DNA from: an uncultured Eubacteriales bacterium
Lineage (GTDB): Bacteria > Bacillota > Clostridia > Lachnospirales > Lachnospiraceae
DNA length: 17,519 nt
NCBI GenBank assembly: GCA_902783795.1
Contig: CACZSO010000179.1
Location: 1-17,519, forward strand
Direction of reading: 5' to 3'
The notes below the pieces were generated by a model, which had not been told where the DNA came from, did no database searches, and was given only the letters and a program-made list of their open reading frames with translations. Positions 1-6,733 of the stretch are shown here, piece by piece (within the stretch, counting starts at the first letter, position 1; each line of letters begins with the position of its first letter). Both the position numbers and the translations under genes were made by a program.

Positions 1-370
1 GTTCTCCCGGTTCCCTGTAACGATAGTGCTTGGCTTGACTCTTGATTCCTGCGATCTTGCAGCATTTATGAGCGTACGGATCTGACATCACATGTCCTGT
101 ATCCAGCCGGATCTTCGCGTTCAGCCACCGATATCCGTGTGAAGGATATTTCATGTGGTATTCCCGGAACAGGATGATGTTGTTTACGAGGCTCTTTTCC
201 CGGTCCGACGGATGGGACAGATGCTTCTTCCAGTTATAGAAGCTGCTTCTCTGTATCCCCATGGTCTCGCACAGAAGCTTCACCGGGAACTCCCCGGACA
301 GTTCCATGATCACCTGGTATTCTTGCTGTCGTATATGATTACCGAACCATCCCCTTTCACCTCGTAGCCT
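1..370 (-). CDS. IS3-family transposase OrfB, 3' part missing
   Basis: The -1 frame relative to orfA is open from the slippery run to the window edge. It reads through IRQQEYQVIMELSGEF, MGIQRSSFYNWKKHL and YPSHGYRWLNAKI. These match the N-terminal HTH_21-type region that precedes the DDE integrase core in IS3 OrfB proteins. About 120 residues are present; the DDE catalytic core would lie beyond position 1. The product is probably made mainly as an OrfAB fusion by frameshifting at 370-376. An in-frame ATG at 307-305 could give an independent OrfB. The truncation is by the contig end, so whether the element is intact cannot be told. Confidence 0.75.
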
Positions 371-660
371 TTTTTTAACCGGGCCTCCGTTATCCGGGCT
401 TTCACAAGCTCATGTATCAGTTCCTCTTTAGTCATGGATTCCAGTTCTTCCATGCCCGCAGGGGACTTCTGTGATACTTTTATCGGACCGTCCTTCCTGT
501 GGGACTTTGGCGGAAGGTGATTGGTATCCCGGTATATGCGCATGTAGTTCCGAGCGGTTTGAACGCCAATGTCATATATGTCGGCCGCTTCGTACCGAGT
601 GATTTCGCCGTCGTAGATTCGACGGCCGATGTCCAGTCGCTCTTCTTTTGTGTACTTCAT
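310..660 (-). CDS. IS3-family transposase OrfA (helix-turn-helix protein)
   Basis: Encodes about 116 residues starting MKYTKEERLDIG. I chose the ATG at 660-658 because a perfect AGGAGG lies 6 bases upstream (667-672); the frame stays open to 699 but the extra 13 residues have no ribosome binding site. Residues about 19-41 form a helix-turn-helix (TRYEAADIYDIGVQTARNY) expected to bind the IS ends. The C-terminal part from about residue 70 is charged and heptad-like (MEELESMTKEELIHELVKAR), matching the leucine zipper typical of IS3 OrfA. Near its end the gene carries an A7 run where ribosomes can shift -1 into orfB to make the OrfAB transposase. Without a shift OrfA ends at the TGA at 312-310. 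Confidence 0.8.
   Translation of the reverse strand: MKYTKEERLDIGRRIYDGEITRYEAADIYDIGVQTARNYMRIYRDTNHLPPKSHRKDGPIKVSQKSPAGMEELESMTKEELIHELVKARITEARLKKGYEVKGDGSVIIYDSKNTR
370..376 (-). other. Programmed -1 frameshift site (A AAA AAA) between orfA and orfB
   Basis: On the minus strand the orfA codons read TTA AAA AAA GGC, so the heptamer A AAA AAA lies in the register needed for tandem -1 slippage. After the slip the frame continues AGG CTA CGA and stays open through orfB. This is the standard IS3-family way of making OrfAB. No downstream stimulatory hairpin was established by eye. Confidence 0.7.
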
Positions 661-877
661 GGTAAACCTCCTGTTCACTGAGGTGCAGTTCCTGTACATG
701 GTGTATTTCTTCCTGTCCCTCTATTATACACCATTTGTCCAGAAAATACCCCCTCCGTGTCCAGTTTTAGTTTACCACTTCAATGTTATGTAAGTGAAGT
801 TTTGATGCCCCATCACAAGATCTCATCTCATAAATCAGGTATACTGATCATTCTCTTCTGATGGTTTAGTATCCCAT

Positions 878-923
878 CGTATGAAATGTGATAATTAACT
901 GGTGTACCAAAATAGCTGAGGGG
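878..923 (+). repeat. Intergenic repeat, copy A (upstream of comM)
   Basis: Starts CGTATGAAATGTGAT (878-892) and continues through AACTGGTGTACCAAAA (897-912) and CTGAGGGG (916-923). The same blocks in the same order occur on the minus strand at 9185-9137 upstream of mutY, with one or two bases of spacing difference. Both copies are intergenic and point toward the next gene downstream (comM here, about 290 bases away). Function unknown; it could be a remnant mobile element, a shared regulatory site or part of a structured RNA. Confidence 0.55.
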
Positions 924-1062
924 ATGGTTTGATATCTTCTAATTGAAGCGTAAGAACAGATGAAGGGCATTTCTCGCCTGGGTGTGCCCGCAAAAAGCGG
1001 GTCGTGGTGTGGCTTAAAGTGGGTTGTTTTCTTAAGTTGGTATGGACGTATGTTTAAATCTG

Positions 1063-1105
1063 TCAAGGTTGTGTCGGTTTCGGCTTTTACTGATCAAGGT
1101 TGTGT
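1063..1105 (+). repeat. 12-bp direct repeats 31 bases apart upstream of comM
   Basis: TCAAGGTTGTGT occurs at 1063-1074 and again at 1094-1105. The start-to-start spacing of 31 bases is about three helical turns, as might suit a protein bound on one DNA face. The area is G/T-rich, so low complexity may explain part of the match. No regulator family was recognised. Confidence 0.4.
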
Positions 1106-1210
1106 GTGTTTTTCTTCAGCGCATGAAAAAAAGCTGGATTTTTTGGTTAAATGTGGGTGATTAGTCTGGTTCTTTCTGTTATGATTTCGGGTGCGTAAGG
1201 AGGTCGCGGT

Positions 1211-2743
1211 ATGTTTGGTAAGGTGTTGAGTTCTTGTATCGTGGGTATTGAGGGGAAAGAGGTGATCGTGGAGGCGGATTATGGGGATGGGCTGCCTGCG
1301 TTTGAAATGGTGGGGTTTCTGGGGTCGGAGGTCAAGGAGGCCCGGGAGCGGGTGAAGGCTGCGCTGAAGAATTCGGCTGTTTTTGTGCCGCCGGGCCGGC
1401 TGACGGTTAACTTGAGTCCGGCAGATCTCCGGAAGCAGGGAAATTCTTTTGATCTTCCCATAGCTATCGCGATCCTGACGGCTATAGGTATTATCCCGCA
1501 GGATTTTACGGAGGATTATTTATTTACCGGAGAACTAGCCCTGGACGGTTCTTTAAGAGCAGTCAATGGTACATTGTCCCATGTGCTTTTAGCCAGGGAG
1601 CTTAAGAAAAAAGGCTGTGTGCTGCCTTCTGAAAATGCCCGGGAAGGGACGTTGGTGCCGGGCATGGAGATCTATGGTTTTTCATCTTTATCAGAGGTGC
1701 TGGATTTCCTGCTGAAAAAAACTACGAAGGAACCGGAAGTCAGCCGGGTGGAAGAAGCTGATGTCTTAAGATCAAACCCGCTGGATTTCTCAGAGATCAT
1801 GGGTCAGGAAAGCGTGAAACGGGCAGCTGAAGTGGCCTCCTCCGGCATGCACGGCCTGCTGCTCATAGGTCCCCCCGGCACGGGAAAAACGTTGACAGCC
1901 AAACGGATCCCCACCATCCTGCCGCCCCTTACGGAAAGCGAGCGTCTGGAAAGTTCCCGGATCTATTCGGTAGCCGGCATGCTGGACCGGGAGAAGGGGC
2001 TTATCAAGGACCGGCCTTTCCGCTCTCCCCATCACACCATCTCTGCTAATGCCCTGGTAGGCGGCGGCGCTTATCCTCATCCCGGGGAAATGTCCCTGGC
2101 CCATAACGGGGTCCTGTTTCTGGATGAGCTTCCGGAGTTTTCCAAAATGACCCTGGAGGTCATGCGGCAGCCTCTGGAGGATAAGAAGGTGATCATTTCC
2201 CGGGTCAATGGTTCTTACACTTTTCCCACCCGTGTCATGCTGGTCTGCGCCATGAATCCCTGTCCCTGCGGCTACTATCCTGACAGGAGTAAATGCCGCT
2301 GCAGTGAGGGTGATGTGCGCCGTTATCTTTCCAGGATCTCTAAACCATTGCTGGACAGGATCGATCTTTCTGTAGAGGTGAGCCGCTTAAGTTTCGATGA
2401 TCTCAGCCGCCCTGCCTCGGGGGAGAGTTCGGAATCCATCCGGCAGCGAGTCATCCGCTGCTGGGAGGTCCAGAAGGAACGGTATAAAAAAGACAATATC
2501 ATTTTCAACTCCCAGCTGGAGGGCAGCCGCATCAGACATTATTGTGCTTTAGGAAAAGAGGAACAGCAGCTTATGAAGCAAGTCTATGACAATATGAATT
2601 TCTCTGCCCGGGCTCATGACCGGATCCTGAAGGTAGCCCGGACCATTGCAGATCTGGATAACAGCGATAAGATCCTCATCCCGCATCTTTCAGAAGCCAT
2701 CTCTTACCGGCAGCTGGACCGCCGCTTTTTCGGTGAGGTATGA
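1211..2743 (+). CDS. comM: ComM/YifB-family Mg-chelatase-like AAA+ ATPase
   Basis: A 510-residue protein of the usual YifB/ComM length. Residues 1-170 form the N-terminal ChlI-like Lon-protease-fold domain (FEMVGFLGSEVKEARERV, SPADLRKQGNSFDLPIA). The AAA+ module carries Walker A GPPGTGKT at 220-227 and Walker B VLFLDE at 301-306. A cysteine cluster at C346, C351, C353, C362 and C364 is a family hallmark. The C-terminal Mg-chelatase lid lies at about 400-505. In Vibrio and Haemophilus ComM is a hexameric branch-migration helicase that helps integrate transforming DNA; the same role here is inferred. AAGGAGG sits 7 bases before the ATG. The gene lies 3 bases before dprA and shares its strand, so the two are probably co-transcribed. 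The first 70 codons are noticeably G/T-rich compared with the rest. Confidence 0.93.
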   Translation: MFGKVLSSCIVGIEGKEVIVEADYGDGLPAFEMVGFLGSEVKEARERVKAALKNSAVFVPPGRLTVNLSPADLRKQGNSFDLPIAIAILTAIGIIPQDFTEDYLFTGELALDGSLRAVNGTLSHVLLARELKKKGCVLPSENAREGTLVPGMEIYGFSSLSEVLDFLLKKTTKEPEVSRVEEADVLRSNPLDFSEIMGQESVKRAAEVASSGMHGLLLIGPPGTGKTLTAKRIPTILPPLTESERLESSRIYSVAGMLDREKGLIKDRPFRSPHHTISANALVGGGAYPHPGEMSLAHNGVLFLDELPEFSKMTLEVMRQPLEDKKVIISRVNGSYTFPTRVMLVCAMNPCPCGYYPDRSKCRCSEGDVRRYLSRISKPLLDRIDLSVEVSRLSFDDLSRPASGESSESIRQRVIRCWEVQKERYKKDNIIFNSQLEGSRIRHYCALGKEEQQLMKQVYDNMNFSARAHDRILKVARTIADLDNSDKILIPHLSEAISYRQLDRRFFGEV

Positions 2744-2745
2744 CC

Positions 2746-3849
2746 ATGGAAAAAAAGTGGTTTTATCTATGGCTGTCCCATCTTTACTACTTTCCGAATT
2801 CTCTGATAAGAAGCATGCTGTCCCTCTGTGAAAATGACCCGGAAGCCTTATTTTCCCTTAGTTCCCAGGACCTGCAGGCACAGGGACTTCTCCTTAATCT
2901 GGCCCAGATCTCCCAATATGATGCTTTGCGGAATGAGACAGCCATAGCCAATATGCTGACGGTCCTTGAAAAGCAGGAGATCTGTTATGTTTCAGAAGCT
3001 GAAGACGCCTATCCCGAGCGGCTGCATTCCATTCCCGACCCGCCTTTAGGTTTATTCTATAAAGGTGATCTGCCGGATCAGAAAATACCCTCCTGTGCTA
3101 TCATCGGTTCCAGGACCTGCACATCCTACGGTAAGGAAACGGCTTACTTTTTCGGCCGTGAACTGTGTGCCGGCGGCGTCAATGTTATCTCCGGCATGGC
3201 TTCCGGCGTGGATGGCTACTCCCAGCGAGGCGCCGTCTCTGCCGCAGCAAGACCTTCTGCCGGCCGCAGTTATGCTGTACTGGCCGGCGGGGCGGATCAT
3301 TGTTATCCCCGGGAAAATGTGGGTCTTTACCGGGATCTTTCCGTGAATGGCCATGGAGTGATCTCTGAAAAACCACCCTTATACCAGTCATTGCCCCGTG
3401 ATTTCCCCATAAGGAACCGGATCATTGCCGGACTCTGTGACGTGCTTCTGGTCATCGAAGCCGCGGAAAACTCAGGATCTCTCATCACTGTAAATCAGGC
3501 TCTCAGCCAGGGAAAGGAAGTTTTTGCCCTGCCGGGACGGATCACCGACCGTATGGCCCGAGGCTGCAATGAGCTCCTAAAAAACGGAGCCCAGGTACTT
3601 ACGTGTCCCGAAGATGTACTGCAGTATCTGGGGATCGCCGTCAAAAAGGACACGCTGAAGAAAAGCAGCGTGTCCCTGACGAAAAAAGAAAAAATCATCT
3701 ATGATCTTGTCAAAAACGATGTCACACTCATTGAAGAACTGCTGGTCAAAAGCGCCTTTTCCTTAAGCGAACTGCAGGCGGTGCTTTTGCAGCTGGAGAT
3801 CAAAGGCCTGATAAAGAAAGAGCCTCTGGGAGGTTACCTCGCCTTATAA
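2746..3849 (+). CDS. dprA: DNA-processing protein DprA (Smf)
   Basis: DprA binds incoming single-stranded DNA and loads RecA during transformation. I chose the ATG at 2746 because GAGG (2735-2738) lies 7 bases upstream; the ATG at 2740 is only 1 base from it. That gives 367 residues. The Rossmann-fold core spans about 115-295 and holds the family motifs IGSRTCTSYG, SGMASGVDGYSQRGA, YPREN, FPIRNRIIAGL, NSGSLITVNQAL and ALPGRITDRMARGCN. A winged-helix domain (about 310-367) ends the protein. Two oddities: the usual AH in the SG-A-GID--AH motif is SQ, and about five extra residues (AARPS-like) sit between RGAV and SYAVL. The last codon plus stop (TTATAA) also contains the stop of the convergent yfcE-like gene. 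Confidence 0.93.
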   Translation: MEKKWFYLWLSHLYYFPNSLIRSMLSLCENDPEALFSLSSQDLQAQGLLLNLAQISQYDALRNETAIANMLTVLEKQEICYVSEAEDAYPERLHSIPDPPLGLFYKGDLPDQKIPSCAIIGSRTCTSYGKETAYFFGRELCAGGVNVISGMASGVDGYSQRGAVSAAARPSAGRSYAVLAGGADHCYPRENVGLYRDLSVNGHGVISEKPPLYQSLPRDFPIRNRIIAGLCDVLLVIEAAENSGSLITVNQALSQGKEVFALPGRITDRMARGCNELLKNGAQVLTCPEDVLQYLGIAVKKDTLKKSSVSLTKKEKIIYDLVKNDVTLIEELLVKSAFSLSELQAVLLQLEIKGLIKKEPLGGYLAL

Positions 3850-4386
3850 TACCAGTTCTTTATCTACGGTACCATCCAACAGTTTGATCACAAACCGGCC
3901 GTCTTCATAGACCATATAACTGCCGGTATCTCCATCCTTCGGGATCGAAACTGAACCGGGGTTCAGATAATAAAAATCTCCCCGCTCCTCCAGGATCTTA
4001 AGATGGGTATGGCCATGCAGCAAGATGGTGCCCGGAGCATGGGGGATCATGGCATTCTCATCAAACAGATGGCCGTGGGTGATGATCCAGGTCCGGCCGT
4101 CCACCAGTGCCATGATATAATCGGCCATCATGGGAAACTCCAGTACCATCTGGTCGATATCCGCATCACAATTGCCTCTGACACCCAGGATCACATCTTT
4201 ATGGGCGTTTAATAAGGCGGTAAGGCCTTTGGTATCATAACCGGCCGGCAGGTCATTCCTGGCGCCGTGATACAGAAGGTCACCCAGGAGGATCAGCTTT
4301 TCAGCCCCTTCCTCTTCAAACCGTTTAAAAAGCTCCTGTGTGTAAGTCAATGATCCGTGAAGATCAGATGCTATCATCAGTTTCAT
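3844..4386 (-). CDS. yfcE: YfcE-type metallophosphoesterase (phosphodiesterase)
   Basis: A 180-residue calcineurin-like phosphoesterase, close to the 184 residues of E. coli YfcE, which hydrolyses phosphodiester substrates with Mn. Metal ligands are all visible: D8 and H10 (SDLHG), D36 (GDLLYHG), N72 (GNCD), H104 (THGH), and H124/H126 (GHTH). The frame is open upstream to 4416, but the ATG at 4386 (MKLMIASDLHG) follows GGAGG by 9 bases and starts right before the first motif. It overlaps scpB by 23 bases, so it is probably the last gene of the mutY-scpAB operon and translationally coupled. Its stop lies inside the final codons of the convergent dprA, leaving no room for a terminator between them. 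The natural substrate is unknown. Confidence 0.88.
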   Translation of the reverse strand: MKLMIASDLHGSLTYTQELFKRFEEEGAEKLILLGDLLYHGARNDLPAGYDTKGLTALLNAHKDVILGVRGNCDADIDQMVLEFPMMADYIMALVDGRTWIITHGHLFDENAMIPHAPGTILLHGHTHLKILEERGDFYYLNPGSVSIPKDGDTGSYMVYEDGRFVIKLLDGTVDKELVL

Positions 4387-5056
4387 CTGTTTCTGCCTCC
4401 TTTGTACTTTCTTCATCTAAAACAGCAGTATACTCTTCGCTGTCCTCTTCTGCCTCTTCTCTTGCCGCAAACATGGCCCGTTCTTCTTCTGTAGCACCTG
4501 CCTCTTCAAAAGCATTCTCCCGGGCCTGGGCTTTTGTCTCTTCATCGATAGGCGGCAGGTCTTGTGCTGATGAAAAACCAAACTGCCGTAAAAATGCTTC
4601 CGATGTCCTGAAAAGAATGGGGCGTCCGATGGTCTCTGCCCTTCCGTCCTCTTCGATCAGCCCGTAGTCCAGAAGCCGGTTGACTGCATAATCTGAAGAA
4701 ACCCCTCTGATCCTTTCTATCTCGCCCCGGGTCACCGGCTGCCGATAGGCAATGATGGAAAGGACCTCCAGCATGACACCGGTAAGATTCGGCTTTACGG
4801 GAACAGATGCCACCTTGATCAGAGCTTCATAGCAATCTTTCCTGGTACACATCTGATAAGCATCCTCCAGACGGATGATCTGAAGACCGGAGTCCGGTGC
4901 TTCATACTTCCGTATCAGGGCCGCCATCAGATCGTCAAATTCTTCTTCTGAAAGCTCCAATGCTGTTTTAAGCACTTCACTTTCCACCGAGTCTCCCATG
5001 GTAAAAAGGATGGCTTCCAGTGATCTCAGGTTTTCTGTAAATGTTTCTTCAGTCAT
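4364..5056 (-). CDS. scpB: Segregation and condensation protein B
   Basis: ScpB is the winged-helix (kite) subunit that dimerises and binds ScpA in the Smc-ScpAB condensin. The 230 residues include the tandem winged-helix core (about 8-165), with the characteristic stretches EVLSIIAYRQPVTRGEIE, IRGVSSDYAVNRLLDYGLI and GRPILFRTSEAFLRQFG. After about residue 165 comes a long, very acidic tail (rich in E and D) of about 65 residues, longer than the usual ScpB end and probably disordered. The start ATG overlaps the scpA stop by 8 bases (ATGACTGA), indicating translational coupling and stoichiometric synthesis of the two subunits. Confidence 0.93.
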   Translation of the reverse strand: MTEETFTENLRSLEAILFTMGDSVESEVLKTALELSEEEFDDLMAALIRKYEAPDSGLQIIRLEDAYQMCTRKDCYEALIKVASVPVKPNLTGVMLEVLSIIAYRQPVTRGEIERIRGVSSDYAVNRLLDYGLIEEDGRAETIGRPILFRTSEAFLRQFGFSSAQDLPPIDEETKAQARENAFEEAGATEEERAMFAAREEAEEDSEEYTAVLDEESTKEAETDETDDSI

Positions 5057-5834
5057 ACTCTTCTAAGTCCTCTTTTGTCAGTACAGTATCACAGTCATCA
5101 TTCCAGAAAAGCTCGATGTCTGAGAAGATCTGTTTCTGCGAGACCTGGATCTGCCCGATGCGGATAAGCTCGAGACAGGCCAGGAAGGTCACCACCACAT
5201 CGGCCTTAGTCGGCTGCTCTTCCAAAAGTTCCCGGAAAGAAAAATGTTTCTTACTCTTTCCTTTATCCAGCAGCATGACAAGTTTGTCAGAGATCCGTAC
5301 CGGGTCCCGTTCGATGTCCCCAAAGCTGCTTCTTACCGGATCTTTCAGTTCTTCCTTCCGGGCCAGGACCATCATGAAGACTTCCTTCAGACGGTCAGGC
5401 GTCACACCGGAAAGCAATTCATCGTAATCCGGCATGGGGCGGTAGGATTTCACTTCCTCTGGAACAGAAGGCTCACGGAACACCGCTTCCACATCCTCAT
5501 CATAGACCTCCCGCAAAAGCCCTGCCATCATCCGGTACTCCTGATACTCGATGAGGCGTTCCACCAGTTCTGTCCTGGGGTCTGTCTCCTCCTCTTCCTC
5601 GGTCTCATCCTTCGGAAGCAGCATACGGGCTTTGATATCCAGCAATGTAGCCGCCATGACCAGGAAGTCTGACAAGGTCTCCAGGTCCTCATCCATTTCC
5701 CTCACCACAGACAGATACTGCTCTGTTATCATGGCAATGGGGATGTCATAGATGTCTACTTTATTCTTTTCTATGAGCTCCAGCAACAGATCCAGAGGCC
5801 CCTGATAAGCCTCCAGGCTGACTTCATATTTCAT
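5049..5834 (-). CDS. scpA: Segregation and condensation protein A
   Basis: ScpA is the kleisin that bridges the Smc heads. The 261-residue product begins with the typical N-terminal Smc-neck-binding motif FEGPLDLLL-like YQGPLDLLLELIEKNKVDIYDIPIA, followed by a variable acidic linker (about 85-150) and a C-terminal winged helix (about 200-261; FRELLEEQPTKADVVVTFLACLELIR in part) that binds the Smc cap. The ATG is preceded by AAGGAGA 3 bases upstream. It overlaps scpB by 8 bases and follows the membrane metallophosphoesterase gene by 25 bases, so it is one unit of a long minus-strand operon beginning at mutY. Confidence 0.93.
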   Translation of the reverse strand: MKYEVSLEAYQGPLDLLLELIEKNKVDIYDIPIAMITEQYLSVVREMDEDLETLSDFLVMAATLLDIKARMLLPKDETEEEEETDPRTELVERLIEYQEYRMMAGLLREVYDEDVEAVFREPSVPEEVKSYRPMPDYDELLSGVTPDRLKEVFMMVLARKEELKDPVRSSFGDIERDPVRISDKLVMLLDKGKSKKHFSFRELLEEQPTKADVVVTFLACLELIRIGQIQVSQKQIFSDIELFWNDDCDTVLTKEDLEEYD

Positions 5835-5859
5835 GGATCTCCTTTATCTTAAGCGTTCT

Positions 5860-6732
5860 TTATTCCCGCCTCAGTTCTACCCGGACGATGTCCGGTTTAT
5901 TATTGATCCGTATATTGATGGAATGGGTACCCAGGCCTCCGGAAACGATACCCACACCTTTTTCGCACTTCACTTCTCCCCGGCAGTATTTAGAAAAGAA
6001 CTGATACTGCGGCGTCATGACGCCACCCAACAAAGGTAGCCGGATGGTGCCGCCATGGAAATGACCGGAAAGCACCACATCGGCGCCCCAGTCTGTCAGT
6101 TCCTCCATATACAAGGGCGAGTGGGAAAGCAGGATCTTAAAAGCATCCCCCGGCGCTCCCAGTTTTTCTTCAATATATCCTTCCGGAAGCTTTCTTTTTC
6201 TGCCTCCCAGATAATATTGCCAATCCAGGTCGATGCCGCAGATCTCGATGTAACTTCCGTTTTTTTCGATCTTCTTGCGGCTGTCCTTAAGGAAATTCAT
6301 GTGATGATCCCTGATCACCTTTTCCATCAGAGGCCGCCAGGCTTCCAGCTCCTCTTCCTCCAGGATCCTCAGCTCATGGTTACCACAGGCAAAATACAGG
6401 GGGATATCCTGAAATGCATCTAAAAGATATTCAAAGGACTGGAAAGGCGCTTTATTCCTGTTAACATGGGCTGATGTCATATCGCCGCCGATCAGTAACA
6501 TCTCCGGGGAAAGAGCTTTGATCCGGCGGATCAGCTCCTCATTCTTTTCACCATACACATCATCATGCAGATCAGAAAGATAGACGAATACGGTCCCGTC
6601 AAAGGCTTCCGGCAGCCGGGAGGATGTGACTTTATATTCACTGACTGACAGGGTCTTTCTTTCATAAGCCGAGCGCCACAAAAACAGGACCAGAAGCACT
6701 GCCAGGATCAGGCCAATGTAAAGCCAGAACAT
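5860..6732 (-). CDS. Membrane-anchored metallophosphoesterase (YkuE/YaeI-like)
   Basis: A 290-residue protein with one N-terminal membrane segment (about residues 2-19, very hydrophobic, followed by RSAYERK) and a calcineurin-like phosphatase domain. Metal-binding motifs are SDLH (D54, H56), GGDM (D84), GNHE (N118, H119), LSHSP (H204) and SGHFHGG (H224, H226). The closest named families are YkuE and YaeI, Mn-dependent phosphatases often linked to lipid or cell-wall precursors; the substrate here is not deducible. The gene starts one base after the upstream lipoprotein stop (TAAGATG), with GAGGT 9 bases before the ATG, so it is co-transcribed and probably coupled. It could act on the same face of the membrane as the lipoprotein next to it. 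Confidence 0.82.
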   Translation of the reverse strand: MFWLYIGLILAVLLVLFLWRSAYERKTLSVSEYKVTSSRLPEAFDGTVFVYLSDLHDDVYGEKNEELIRRIKALSPEMLLIGGDMTSAHVNRNKAPFQSFEYLLDAFQDIPLYFACGNHELRILEEEELEAWRPLMEKVIRDHHMNFLKDSRKKIEKNGSYIEICGIDLDWQYYLGGRKRKLPEGYIEEKLGAPGDAFKILLSHSPLYMEELTDWGADVVLSGHFHGGTIRLPLLGGVMTPQYQFFSKYCRGEVKCEKGVGIVSGGLGTHSINIRINNKPDIVRVELRRE

Positions 6733-6733
6733 C

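Larger units (their letters stand above)
1..777 (-). mobile_element. IS3-family insertion sequence, truncated by the left window edge
   Basis: Two overlapping minus-strand reading frames have the IS3 layout: a small helix-turn-helix OrfA followed by OrfB in the -1 frame, linked by an A7 slippery run. The orfA-side end is probably between about 749 and 780. On the minus strand this stretch reads TGGTAAACTAAAACTGGACA from 777, and IS3 ends normally begin with TG, so 777 is my best guess. A TATAAT-like -10 box is visible on the minus strand at 723-728 without a good -35. The other terminal repeat and any target-site duplication lie off the window, so the boundary is not proven. A multi-copy IS at a contig edge is a usual reason for an assembly break. 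Confidence 0.8.
778..1210. other. Gene-free spacer between the IS and comM
   Basis: No reading frame here has a ribosome binding site or a recognisable product. Contents: an imperfect dyad ATCAG-GTATA-CTGAT at 834-848; a repeat copy at 878-923; a small perfect hairpin CCCGC-AAAAA-GCGGG at 987-1001 inside G/T-rich sequence; a pair of 12-bp direct repeats at 1063-1105; and the comM ribosome binding site AAGGAGG at 1197-1203. A TATGAT at 1180-1185 could be a -10 box but lacks a convincing -35. TTGATA at 929-934 with TAAGAA 16 bases downstream is another weak promoter candidate. Confidence 0.5.

Noticed and set aside
960..1160. 66-residue plus-strand ORF in the comM upstream spacer
   Set aside because: No ribosome binding site, no family resemblance, and it runs through a small hairpin and the direct repeats in low-complexity G/T-rich DNA.
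3065..3346. ORFs in other frames inside dprA
   Set aside because: They coincide with the GC-rich Rossmann-fold coding stretch; the dprA frame carries all family motifs continuously.
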